Part shown: positions 26,719 through 34,561 of the stretch, piece by piece
How positions within the stretch are numbered: the stretch's first letter is position 1
Layout: each line of letters opens with the position of its first letter
NCBI RefSeq assembly: GCF_030407495.1
Contig: NZ_JASDDG010000002.1
Coordinates: forward strand, 185,134-228,294
Length of the DNA: 43,161 bases
Reading direction: 5' to 3'
Source of the DNA: Arthrobacter sp. APC 3897
Lineage (GTDB): Bacteria > Actinomycetota > Actinomycetes > Actinomycetales > Micrococcaceae
The notes under the pieces: model-generated
Database searches by the model: none
What the model was told of the DNA's origin: nothing
What the model saw: the letters and a program-made list of their open reading frames with translations, nothing else
Program-made: the position numbers and the translations under genes

Positions 26719-29298
26719 TCAGCGCGTTGAGACACCGTTATTGGCGTCACGCGCACCGTGCACACCAGCATCCGCGGACGCAGTGCCCGCGGCGCCGGAT
26801 TCGCCGTCGGCCGTGGCATCAGCGTGCGGGTGGCGGCGCTCCAGGGAGGCGCCCTCGACGTCGACATCGGGCAGGATCTTGTCCAGCCACTTCGGCAACC
26901 ACCAGGCCTTGTCGCCGGCCAGGTGCATCAGGGCCGGAATCAGCAGCATCCGCACCACGAAGGCGTCCACGAGGACACCGAAGGCCAGCGCGAAGCCGAT
27001 GGGCCGGATCATGGTGCTGTGCGAGAAGATGAACCCGCCGAACACGGAGACCATGATGATTGCAGCCGCTGTAACTACGGACCGTCCGTTGCGGAAACCC
27101 TGCATCACGGCCACGCGTGCCGGCGAACCATGGACAAAGGCTTCCCGCATGCCGGACCCCAGGAACAGCATGTAGTCCATGGCCAGGCCGAACAGGATGC
27201 CCACCAGGATGGTCGGCAGGAAGTTCAGGACCGGGCCGGGGGTCTCCACGCCGAAGATGCCGGACAGCCAGCCCCACTGGTAGATGGCCACGACGCCGCC
27301 GATGGCAGCGAAGTAGGAGAGGATGAAGCCCAGCGTCGCAATCACCGGAACAAAGATGGACCGGAAGACCAGAATCAGGATCAGCAGGGACAGACCCACC
27401 ACAACGCCCAGGTAGATGGGCAGCGCTTCGGAGAGCTTCTCGGAAATGTCGATGTTGCCGCTGGCGGTACCTGCCACACCCAGTTCCACGTCACCGTTGT
27501 CTGTGGTGACCGGGGACAGGTCGCGCAGCGTGTGCACCAGTTCCTGGGTGGACTCGCTGGTGGGGCCCTCCTCCGGAATGACCTGGAACGCGGTGACGGC
27601 GCGGTCTTCGGAGGAGCCGATGGGGGCTACGGCCGCCACATTGTCCTGGTCGAACAGCGTCCGGGCGATCTCGCCCTGCGCCACGAGGGCTTCTTCCTCG
27701 CTGGGGTTGCCGGGCAGGTCCGCGACCACCAGCAGTGAACCGTTCTGGCCCTCGCCGAACTTCTGCGAGACGGCCTCGTAGGCCCGGTACTGGGTAGTGT
27801 CATGCGCTTCGGAGGATCCGTCGGGCAGGTTGGTGCGCAGGTCCAGCGCCGGAATGGCGATGACCAGCAGCGCAGCGATGGATGCCACCACGGTAAGCGC
27901 AGCGCGCATGGTGGACATCTGCTTCACCGGGATGGATTCCGGCTTGCCGGCTGCAGCGGAGGTCCCGTGGTCCTTGTCGCGGGCCGCCCGCTCCTTGCGG
28001 CTGAGGATCTTCATGCCGGCCAGCTTGAGCAGCGCCGGTGTCAGCGTCACCGCAATCATGACGGCGATGGCCACGCAGGCTGCACCCACTGTGCCCATCA
28101 GGCCAAGGAACGGGATGCCGGTGATATTCAGTGCCAGCAGCGCGATGAAAACCGTAGCGCCGGCGAACACCACGGCGTTGCCGGAGGTGCCGTTTGCCAG
28201 GGCGATGGATTCCTCCAGGCCGTAGCCGGCCTTCAGCTGGCGGCGGTGCCGGTTGACGATGAACAGGGCGTAGTCGATGCCCACGGCCAGGCCGAGCATC
28301 ACGCCCAAGATGGGGGTAACGGAGGCCATTTCCACGATGCCGGAGAAAGCCAGGGCGCCCGCGGCGCCGATGCCCACACCGATGATCGCGGTCACCAGCG
28401 GCAGGCCGGCGCCGATGAAGGTGCCGAGCATGACCACCAGCACGACGGCGGCAACCGCAAGGCCCACCACCTCGCCGATTCCCAGGATGCTGGGGACACC
28501 GGCGGAAACTTCGGCGGAGAAGTCCACCTTGACGCCGTCGACCGGCTGATCGTCAAAGGTTGCCACCAGGGCGTCCTTGGTTTCCTGTTCAACCTCCATC
28601 TGGGTTTCACTGAAGACCACGTTGACCACTGCCGCACTGCCGTCCTCGGACACGGTACGGATTTCGGTGGCCATCTCCAGCAGGGCAGCGCCCTGTTCGG
28701 CCTGCACGGCACCGGCTTCCAGCTCGGCGCTCTGCGCATCGAGTTCGGCCCGGCTGGCGTCCAGTGCGGCCTGCTGCGCATCCAGTTCGGCAAGCATTGG
28801 CGCCGGGGCGCCGGCTGCTTCGGCCTGCTCCCGCGCGGCGTCCAGCTGGGCCTGCCCGGCCTCCAGCTGAGCCCGGCCGTCCTCGATCTGGGCGCGGCCG
28901 GCGTCGATCTGGGCCTGGCCGTCCTGAAGCTGCTTAGCCTGGGCTGCTCGCTCCGCCTCGGTGGCGAACGGGTCTACGACGGTTTCCACGCCGTCCACGT
29001 CAGCGGCCTCGGCTACCAGCGCGGAGATGTCCTCGCGCTGGGCATCGGTGAACGCTGAACCGTCCTCGGTCTGGACCACCACGGAGCCGGAACCGCCGGA
29101 AGCTTCCGGAAGTTTTTCGCGCAGGTGGTCAGTGACCTGAGTGGTGGGGGTGTTCGGAATCGAGAAGCCGGTGGCAAGCGTGCCGCCGAAGAGGGCAAAA
29201 GCCGCTCCGGCAAGCACCAGCACTCCGATCCATGCCGCGAGCACGGTTTTTGCGCGGCGGGCGGCCGCGGCTCCGAGGCGGAAGAGGAATTCAGCCAT
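26719..29298 (-). CDS. MMPL/RND-family exporter
   Basis: An 859-residue transporter with the two-repeat MMPL layout: one N-terminal helix, a large extracytoplasmic domain, a block of five to six helices, and then the same again. Asp-Tyr pairs in the membrane, GIDYALF near 341 and AMDYMLF near 707, match the proton-relay pairs of MmpL proteins. Residues ~118-215 form a long Ala/Gln-rich repeat (QAQIDAGRAQIEDG) predicted to be a coiled coil inside the first extracytoplasmic domain. The TetR gene upstream is co-directional, 35 bases away, and is the likely repressor. Cargo is unknown; lipid or hydrophobic drug export is typical of the family. Confidence 0.9.
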   Translation of the reverse strand: MAEFLFRLGAAAARRAKTVLAAWIGVLVLAGAAFALFGGTLATGFSIPNTPTTQVTDHLREKLPEASGGSGSVVVQTEDGSAFTDAQREDISALVAEAADVDGVETVVDPFATEAERAAQAKQLQDGQAQIDAGRAQIEDGRAQLEAGQAQLDAAREQAEAAGAPAPMLAELDAQQAALDASRAELDAQSAELEAGAVQAEQGAALLEMATEIRTVSEDGSAAVVNVVFSETQMEVEQETKDALVATFDDQPVDGVKVDFSAEVSAGVPSILGIGEVVGLAVAAVVLVVMLGTFIGAGLPLVTAIIGVGIGAAGALAFSGIVEMASVTPILGVMLGLAVGIDYALFIVNRHRRQLKAGYGLEESIALANGTSGNAVVFAGATVFIALLALNITGIPFLGLMGTVGAACVAIAVMIAVTLTPALLKLAGMKILSRKERAARDKDHGTSAAAGKPESIPVKQMSTMRAALTVVASIAALLVIAIPALDLRTNLPDGSSEAHDTTQYRAYEAVSQKFGEGQNGSLLVVADLPGNPSEEEALVAQGEIARTLFDQDNVAAVAPIGSSEDRAVTAFQVIPEEGPTSESTQELVHTLRDLSPVTTDNGDVELGVAGTASGNIDISEKLSEALPIYLGVVVGLSLLILILVFRSIFVPVIATLGFILSYFAAIGGVVAIYQWGWLSGIFGVETPGPVLNFLPTILVGILFGLAMDYMLFLGSGMREAFVHGSPARVAVMQGFRNGRSVVTAAAIIMVSVFGGFIFSHSTMIRPIGFALAFGVLVDAFVVRMLLIPALMHLAGDKAWWLPKWLDKILPDVDVEGASLERRHPHADATADGESGAAGTASADAGVHGARDANNGVSTR

Positions 29299-29333
29299 TT
29301 GAGGGTCTGTCCTTATATGGGAATGGGTGGGAA

Positions 29334-30008
29334 CTACGGGTGGAGTGATTGAGGGGAGGCATGGTCGCAGACATAGCCTGACCGCACCTTTTCAAGGAGC
29401 GCATTGAGCAGATCGGACCAGACGCGGCGCGCTTCGGGGGTGTCAACGGCACCCGTGGCGCAGTGCCAGTGGTGGTAGAGCACGCCCAGCCCGCTGGTCA
29501 GTGACCCAATGAGCAGGTCCACTCCGAGCCGGTCCGCGTCCGGATATCGACTGAGCATCGCACCGGACAGCCGGTCATTCAGCTCGGTGAACGCGCGCAG
29601 GGCGATGGGATGGGCCTGCGCCTGGCGCGGCGTGGAGTCCGGAACTGCGCCCGGACCAAGCAGGCGGGTGAGATACGCCATGGGAGCCACCAGATCGGCG
29701 GCACGGAAGGCTTCGGCGATCTCGGCGAACATGCCGGGACGGGCCGCGTCATCCGGTGATACGGCGGTGAGGCTTTCCACTGCGGAACTGAGAACGCCGC
29801 TGCACACCTCGGACACGATGTCACGGATGGAGGAGAAGTGGTTGAACACGGTCCGGCGGGAAACGTCCGCCCGCTGCGCCAACTCATCGACCGTGAAATC
29901 CGTGGTTTCACCCTCGTGCATCAGCGCCGCCGCAGCCGCTATGATCGCCTGCCGGTGGCGGTCCTTGAGCGCTTGGCGGCGGTCTTCTGCGGGCACGGAA
30001 GTCTGCAC
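29334..30008 (-). CDS. TetR-family repressor of the MMPL exporter
   Basis: A 224-residue regulator; the helix-turn-helix is at about residues 37-60 (FTVDELAQRADVSRRTVFNHFSS). GTG 30008 has no ribosome site, but a TAGTGT box lies seven bases upstream, so the message is probably leaderless. Two inverted repeats of the type TGCAC-N3-GTGCA cover the promoter (30015-30044). The MMPL gene follows directly, so the regulator probably controls both itself and the exporter. Confidence 0.87.
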   Translation of the reverse strand: MQTSVPAEDRRQALKDRHRQAIIAAAAALMHEGETTDFTVDELAQRADVSRRTVFNHFSSIRDIVSEVCSGVLSSAVESLTAVSPDDAARPGMFAEIAEAFRAADLVAPMAYLTRLLGPGAVPDSTPRQAQAHPIALRAFTELNDRLSGAMLSRYPDADRLGVDLLIGSLTSGLGVLYHHWHCATGAVDTPEARRVWSDLLNALLEKVRSGYVCDHASPQSLHP

Positions 30009-30014
30009 GCTTCA

Positions 30015-30044
30015 TACACTACGTGCAACGATGCACCAAGTGCA
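30015..30044 (-). promoter_or_regulatory. Promoter with two operators, TetR-MMPL operon
   Basis: TGCACCAAGTGCA (30032-30044) is a perfect 5-3-5 inverted repeat; TACACTACGTGCA (30015-30027) is a near copy centred 17 bases away. On the minus strand TTGCAC at the distal site and TAGTGT at the proximal one form -35 and -10 boxes 18 bases apart. Confidence 0.6.
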
Positions 30045-30073
30045 ATCTGCCTCGGATGCTGCCGGCGGGACCG

Positions 30074-30955
30074 TCATTCGACGCTGTTGATGACCCCGGC
30101 GACCCTGTCGAGGGCGGACCGGGCCTCCGGAGTGAAGGTGGCGGCCACGTAGACGTGGAATCCGGCGGGGGCAACCTCCAACTCCACCGGCAATGACGCC
30201 GCCGCTGCTTTGAGGGCAAAGCGCTTCGCGTCCGGCAACAGCAAATCCCGTCCCCCCTGGAACAGATGCACCGGGGCCAGCCCTGCCAGGGTGCCGCTGA
30301 TCGGGCTGACCTGCCAGGAGTCCAGCGGAAGGCCGCGGGCCCACAGGCGTGCGCAGTACACCAGTCCGGGAACATCCAGCATGGGATCCTGCCGTTCCAG
30401 CGCGGCTATGCCCGGGTTGGACATGGTGCAGTCAACCCAGGGGGCAAACAAAAACAGGGACCGGGGCTGGCTTTGGCCCCGGTCCCGCCGGTCCATCACG
30501 TGCGCCAGGGCAAGGCCGCCGCCGGCTGAATCACCCGCCACAAAGACACGGCCGCCTGGTGCCCGGCGGGCAACGGCCTGGTGCACGGCATCGACGAACG
30601 GCAGGGCCTCTGCCACCGAGTGCCACGGCGCCAGTCCGTACAGCGGCACCGTGACGGTGGCGCCGGTACGGCGGATGAGGGCCGAGATGATCCACCAGTG
30701 TGCCTCCCGCAGCGGGAAGACGTAAGCACCGCCGTGGAGGTAGATCAGCTCCCGTCCCGACGGTTTCCCGGGGGTCAGCGTAATCACCGGGAAGCCGGCC
30801 ACGGTTTCTTCGTGCACCCGGCACAGGCGGCGAAGGGAAAGCGGAGCGGAATGCCGGCGGCGCCGTGCAGCAGTGCGCCGGACGGTCTCCGGTGTCCGGA
30901 AAGCCCTCGGCAGTGCCCGCAGGGCCAGCCCGGCCAGCGTCATGGAAAGCGACAT
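30074..30955 (-). CDS. Alpha/beta hydrolase, hormone-sensitive-lipase type
   Basis: A 293-residue esterase/lipase-like protein. The oxyanion motif HGGAY is near residue 75, the nucleophile is in GDSAGGG near 140, the catalytic Asp in GGRDLLLPD near 235, and the His in PAGFHVY near 263. The N-terminus has a hydrophobic and Arg-rich stretch that may be a membrane-proximal segment. ATG 30955 is chosen for GGAG seven bases upstream; a GTG two codons earlier lies too near. It is a cytoplasmic or membrane-associated carboxylesterase of unknown substrate. It converges on nothing; its 3' end faces the TetR-MMPL promoter at 66 bases. Confidence 0.87.
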   Translation of the reverse strand: MSLSMTLAGLALRALPRAFRTPETVRRTAARRRRHSAPLSLRRLCRVHEETVAGFPVITLTPGKPSGRELIYLHGGAYVFPLREAHWWIISALIRRTGATVTVPLYGLAPWHSVAEALPFVDAVHQAVARRAPGGRVFVAGDSAGGGLALAHVMDRRDRGQSQPRSLFLFAPWVDCTMSNPGIAALERQDPMLDVPGLVYCARLWARGLPLDSWQVSPISGTLAGLAPVHLFQGGRDLLLPDAKRFALKAAAASLPVELEVAPAGFHVYVAATFTPEARSALDRVAGVINSVE

Positions 30956-31196
30956 GGACACACTCCGGTTTTACGTGCATGGTCTGAGTTGATTCAGCCT
31001 AGGGCACCGCCGCCGCATTTGGTGTGCGGTGCCGAAAGTGTGCCGGCGCCGCGGTTTAAGACGACGTGCGAGACGGCGGCTCGACTTCCGCTTCGTGACC
31101 AATACCTGCGCCGGGGGTACGCAATATGCAAGGGTGGAAGGTACTGAAAAACTCGTCCTTTTGACTTCACGATCGATCCATCGGCAGGAGAACACC

Positions 31197-31454
31197 ATGA
31201 GCAACCAGGAACAGCCCGCCAATTTCGGAGCCGACGCCACCGAGAACAATCTCGCCGGCACCCCGGACGAGTTCAATGACGCGGTGACGGCCCAGCTCCT
31301 CGACGAGGTCAAAGCCGAGAAGCAGGAAACGCCGCGGGGAGGCACGGAGAATTCCGGCGGCGGGCAGGCGCAGGAGCGGGAAGAACGCGACGATCAGCCG
31401 GCCCTGGAAGTGGACGGGGACAGCCCGGCTTCCGAGGCGAAGCCGGCCTCCTAG
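31197..31454 (+). CDS. Small acidic, disordered hypothetical protein
   Basis: An 85-residue, highly polar protein with many Glu, Asp, Gln and Gly and no hydrophobic core; it is predicted to be disordered. AGGAG at six bases fixes ATG 31197. No family is recognised. The 241-base upstream region, divergent from the esterase gene, shows no clear operator. It may act as a stress or binding protein, but nothing supports that directly. Confidence 0.6.
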   Translation: MSNQEQPANFGADATENNLAGTPDEFNDAVTAQLLDEVKAEKQETPRGGTENSGGGQAQEREERDDQPALEVDGDSPASEAKPAS

Positions 31455-31539
31455 TCCCGGGCCGGCAAACCAAACAGGACTGAATTAGGCGTCTGAACAC
31501 GATGACCTCACCACAGCACGGCGCCCTTTCGGCGGACCG

Positions 31540-32013
31540 GTGAAATCGGACAGCTTTCCGCCGTGGATGCGCCGGACAGGGATTGAAGTTGCCGGCTGGC
31601 TGCTGGTCGCCTTTGGGCTCATCGCCCTGGTGCTGCCCGGCCCCGGGCTCTTGGGCCTGGTCGCCGGACTGGCCGTCCTGTCGCTGAGATACCGCTGGGC
31701 CAACCGCCTTCTGCGCCCCGTCAAAGCCAAGGCATATAAAGCAGCGGAACAGGGCGTGCAGACCTGGCTGAGGATCAGCGCCAGCATCGCCGGCGCTCTC
31801 CTGGTCATGGCTGCCGGTGTTGTCTGGGGAGTGTGGGCCAGGGCGCCGCACTGGTGGCCCTACAGCCAGGACCTGTGGCTGCCCGGCGGCTGGGGAACCG
31901 GAACGGGCCTGATCCTTTCAGGGCTTATCGCACTGGTACTGATTGCCTACAGCTACCATCGGTTCCGCAGGACGGGCTCTTCCCGGCAGGCAAGACCCAA
32001 AGATCTCAAGTAG
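31540..32013 (+). CDS. PGPGW-type membrane protein (TIGR02611-like)
   Basis: A 157-residue membrane protein with three hydrophobic segments. The family motif LVLPGPGLLGLVAGLAVLS lies near residues 27-45, followed by a basic amphipathic stretch (RYRWANRLLRPVKAKAYKAAEQG); two more helices span ~75-95 and ~120-140. Start GTG 31540 has no clear ribosome site. The role of this family is unknown. It converges with the minus-strand gene ending at 32064; a GC-rich palindrome (CCGGCCGCGGCCGG, 32032-32045) lies between them. Confidence 0.75.
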   Translation: MKSDSFPPWMRRTGIEVAGWLLVAFGLIALVLPGPGLLGLVAGLAVLSLRYRWANRLLRPVKAKAYKAAEQGVQTWLRISASIAGALLVMAAGVVWGVWARAPHWWPYSQDLWLPGGWGTGTGLILSGLIALVLIAYSYHRFRRTGSSRQARPKDLK

Positions 32014-32063
32014 AACCCGGAAACGCCTGATCCGGCCGCGGCCGGGAGCTCCTCCCGGGACTG

Positions 32064-32579
32064 TCAGGCACACATGACACACCGGCACAGAAGCGGGTCC
32101 GCACCGCCGCCTCCCGCGGACATTTCCCCCGCACCGCTGAGACTCGTTGATTCAAAGAGCTGGTCCAGGAATTCACCCACCAGCCCCGCGGCACAGCATG
32201 CGGACTGGCCCAAGACTGACGGCAGCGGATACATCCGGTGCATATCGAGGTCTTCCACGTGGGTGCCAAGGTCTGCCGCCAGCACTTTCAGCAGCCTGTC
32301 CTCGACGCCAGGGCTCATGGTCCGCCGCTTGGAAATCCGGTCAATCCTGGGCCCAAGTCCGTCAGCTGCGGCAGACAGGTCCAGAGGCAGACGCAGTACG
32401 TACTCCATGGCGAGCAGGTCCACTTCGTGGAGCGCGGGACCGTCAGTCCAGGCCACGTCGATGGTGGCAACGTCATAGGCCACCAGAGGGAGGACCCGGA
32501 ACTCCACTCCGCTGAAGGCACCAGCCAAAAAGCTGCTGAGCCTATCGGAAACCTGCATTGCCCACCGATGGTCTTCCAT
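32064..32579 (-). CDS. Hypothetical protein, possible LPD29-like segment
   Basis: A 171-residue product from ATG 32579, which follows AAAAGG closely; an in-frame start at 32702 adds 41 unlikely residues. The segment FSGVEFRVLPLVAYDVATIDVAWTDGP (about residues 23-49) resembles the LPD29-type domain found in polyvalent proteins, but only by eye. The C-terminus ends with CRCVMC, and a CC pair lies near 136, possibly metal-binding. No function can be assigned. Its promoter region is divergent from the micro-frames at 32844. Confidence 0.5.
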   Translation of the reverse strand: MEDHRWAMQVSDRLSSFLAGAFSGVEFRVLPLVAYDVATIDVAWTDGPALHEVDLLAMEYVLRLPLDLSAAADGLGPRIDRISKRRTMSPGVEDRLLKVLAADLGTHVEDLDMHRMYPLPSVLGQSACCAAGLVGEFLDQLFESTSLSGAGEMSAGGGGADPLLCRCVMCA

Positions 32580-32843
32580 GCGCCTTTTGCCGATCCGTAA
32601 TTGTTGGCTGATGCACCCGCGTGCCGTGGCTGCATCAGCCTTGCCGGCGAATTGTCGTTGTCGGCAACGTATTGGATTGTAAGGCCCGGCAACCTTCCGC
32701 ACCAGAGAGATCGGCGAGCCTGGGGACTGGCCGTTCAGTGCCCGTCCCGACTCGCAGTATCGTGTTCCGCCGGACCGGTCTCCTGCGGTTCTTGTACCCC
32801 TTTTTTCTGTAGGTGCAACTAGTTTCTCGGTTTTGGAGATGAT

Positions 32844-32996
32844 TTGAAAAAGTCTCTGGTGGTTACGGCGTGGCTGCTGGAAGGATGTGAGCCTGACGGC
32901 ATCACATCATCATCCCGCCGGCAGGACTCCAAAATCCGTATCAAGCACCCGTCCAGTCTCCACCTTTGGACCGGCACAGCACATGAAATGTTTTGA
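32844..32996 (+). CDS. Micro-frame 1 upstream of the SpaB_C-like gene
   Basis: A 50-codon frame from TTG 32844 with GGAG five bases upstream. The product starts MKKSLVVTAWLLEGC and becomes Ser/Arg/Lys-rich. About 62% of third codon positions are G or C. Its TGA stop (32994-32996) overlaps a TTG in the -1 frame (TTGA), which starts the next micro-frame. It could be a short peptide gene, or the first part of a gene split by frameshifts. No homologue is recognised. Confidence 0.35.
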   Translation: MKKSLVVTAWLLEGCEPDGITSSSRRQDSKIRIKHPSSLHLWTGTAHEMF

Positions 32997-33160
32997 TTCA
33001 CGGCACAGGCGCCGCATCCCGCCTGAAGGCGACCCTCACCCAACAGTGGTTCAGCAACGTCACCACTGTGTCCGAACCGCCGCCCGATCAGGCCCCCGGG
33101 CCGGACGGCAAGCGGTTCTCATTCTCTTTCTCCAAGGCCGGAAAGTCATCTTCGGCATGA
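32993..33160 (+). CDS. Micro-frame 2, candidate precursor-like peptide
   Basis: A 55-codon frame from TTG 32993. Third positions are about 76% G/C, as in neighbouring real genes, although the other two frames here are not so biased. The product has a charged middle (EPPPDQAPGPDGKR) and a Ser/Phe-rich end (FSFSFSKAGKSSSA). Its TGA (33158-33160) overlaps ATG 33157, which is in frame with the SpaB_C-like gene. The position directly before a bacteriocin-type enzyme suggests a RiPP precursor, but no known leader was recognised. Confidence 0.4.
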   Translation: MIHGTGAASRLKATLTQQWFSNVTTVSEPPPDQAPGPDGKRFSFSFSKAGKSSSA

Positions 33161-33180
33161 CACAAACGGGAGGACCTCCA

Positions 33181-34137
33181 ATGAGCCAGTTAGCAGCAGC
33201 AACACAGCAGGTTAAGCCGCTGACCAACGGAGCCGAGTGGTGGTCACTGACCATCCAGCCTAAAGATACGGATTTGTGCGACGCCGTTCTGGGCGACGTC
33301 GTGATTCCGCTGGCAGCTCAGGGCAGGTCCTGGGGGGCCCAGCGTTGGTTCCATACCCGGTGCATGGATCCGGCCCATCCCTTCATCCAGGTCCGCATCC
33401 TCGGTGCTCCAAGGGTCCTGGACCGGCTGGAATCCCTGATGCGTGCGCTGGTTGACCAGGCCGGCCCCCGTCTCGGGGAGCTGCAGACTTCTGAATACCG
33501 GGAGGATGCCATACCTACCCGGTGGGACTACGGGCCCGTTTCTCCCCGGGCTGAGTCCGATCTGGCGAAGTACGGCGGAGCTGAAGGACTGGCCCTGGCG
33601 GAAGAAGTCTTCGAACTGTCCTCTGATCTGGCGGCTTGGGCTACATCCCGCTTTCCGAAGGTGAACAGCCGGTCTTCCCTGGCCGCCCTGCTGCTCTTCG
33701 ACGCCAGCTACGCCATGATGCGCGGACCGCGCTCCCCGGTTTGGGCGGACCGCCGGGCCATCTCGTGGGACTACTACTGGGACTGCCATCTGCGCAGCTG
33801 CACCGCTGGATCCGGCCCCCAGGCCGCCCATATGCGCAACGCCCTGACGTCCCAGCTGGCGCCGCGGATCCTTCCGGCCCACCGTCTGATGGCCGCAACA
33901 GCCTCGGAACCGGCCGTGGACAACTGGCGCAAGCGCTGGTCCCGGGCCATCGACACCTATCTGTACCGGGCGGACAAGGTCAGGGCGAGCCGCAGCGCCC
34001 AGCAATTGACCCTGTACCAAAGCCGTCTCATGCTAAACCGGCTGGGCATTTCAGTCCGCGACGAGGCCGGCCTGGGACTGTACGCACGGTCCTGGAGCAA
34101 GGAACGCGAGGCCGACTTCCTGAGGATGGCGCCCTAG
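33181..34137 (+). CDS. Stand-alone thiopeptide/lantibiotic-type biosynthesis domain (SpaB_C, TIGR03891-like)
   Basis: A 318-residue protein resembling the C-terminal elimination domain of LanB dehydratases, which also occurs alone and in thiopeptide pyridine synthases. Landmarks: EWWSLTIQP (first strand), QRWFHTRCMDPAHPFIQVRILG (the WFxxRyxDPxxHLRlR pattern), KYGGAEGLALAEEVFELSSDLA (the RYGG...aE..F..dS pattern), and QSRLMLNRLGISVRDEAGL near the end. GGGAGGA lies six bases before ATG 33181; ATG 33157 is coupled to the upstream frame. No LanB glutamylation domain, cyclase, transporter or YcaO gene is in the window. It may act on a peptide made upstream; this is inference. Confidence 0.72.
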   Translation: MSQLAAATQQVKPLTNGAEWWSLTIQPKDTDLCDAVLGDVVIPLAAQGRSWGAQRWFHTRCMDPAHPFIQVRILGAPRVLDRLESLMRALVDQAGPRLGELQTSEYREDAIPTRWDYGPVSPRAESDLAKYGGAEGLALAEEVFELSSDLAAWATSRFPKVNSRSSLAALLLFDASYAMMRGPRSPVWADRRAISWDYYWDCHLRSCTAGSGPQAAHMRNALTSQLAPRILPAHRLMAATASEPAVDNWRKRWSRAIDTYLYRADKVRASRSAQQLTLYQSRLMLNRLGISVRDEAGLGLYARSWSKEREADFLRMAP

Positions 34138-34220
34138 GGACACGCCCGCGGCACCTGCCGCCGGTGCGGCACTTTCAGCATCTTCACAGGTCGATTGGTA
34201 ATACTAATAGGGCAACGCGA

Positions 34221-34257
34221 GGGGCGCTTCCGGAAGTGAGACCACCGGGAGCGCCCC
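34221..34257 (+). terminator. Terminator after the SpaB_C-like gene
   Basis: A 13-bp stem (34221-34233 with 34245-34257, one G-T pair) followed by GCCTTTTAA. It begins 84 bases after the stop. An AT-rich, promoter-like TAATACTAATAG run (34199-34210) lies just before it. Confidence 0.7.
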
Positions 34258-34392
34258 GCCTTTTAACCGGTGAATCACCGTTCCTGCCCGTTTTCCCCGC
34301 CCCTGTTCCAAGTGACAAACTAGAGAGGGAACAACCGCGTGCCCGGACGGCACGCACGACGGTAAACGGGAATCTGAAAGGACGCCGCGGGC

Positions 34393-34539
34393 ATGCACTT
34401 ATCCTGCACCTGCATTCACCATCCCCATCCGGTGACCGGCCGGCTGGAGATCGAGGTTTACGATCCCTTCTGCACGCAGCGGGTGCACCGCATCTCGGGC
34501 TCCACCAAGTACGAGCCCGGCTACGTCTTCCGACGTTAA
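34393..34539 (+). CDS. Small Cys/His-rich protein
   Basis: A 48-residue product from ATG 34393; GAAAGGA (34376-34382) lies ten bases upstream. Its N-terminus MHLSCTCIHHPHP and a Cys near residue 27 suggest metal binding. Third positions are strongly G/C, and the frame ends at TAA 34537-34539. It is too short for routine gene finders and no family is recognised. It is separated from the upstream gene by a terminator, so it has its own promoter or reads through. Confidence 0.5.
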   Translation: MHLSCTCIHHPHPVTGRLEIEVYDPFCTQRVHRISGSTKYEPGYVFRR

Positions 34540-34561
34540 CCGCTCATGCACCGGTAACCGT

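Noticed and set aside
28660-28940. Repeated DNA in the MMPL gene as a possible CRISPR or satellite
   Set aside because: The repetition reflects heptad-like protein repeats with varied codons; no spacer structure.
26758-29058. Two long plus-strand frames (326 and 418 codons)
   Set aside because: Antisense shadows of the MMPL exporter; His/Gln-rich products are typical of antisense reading of Ala/Val-rich membrane proteins.
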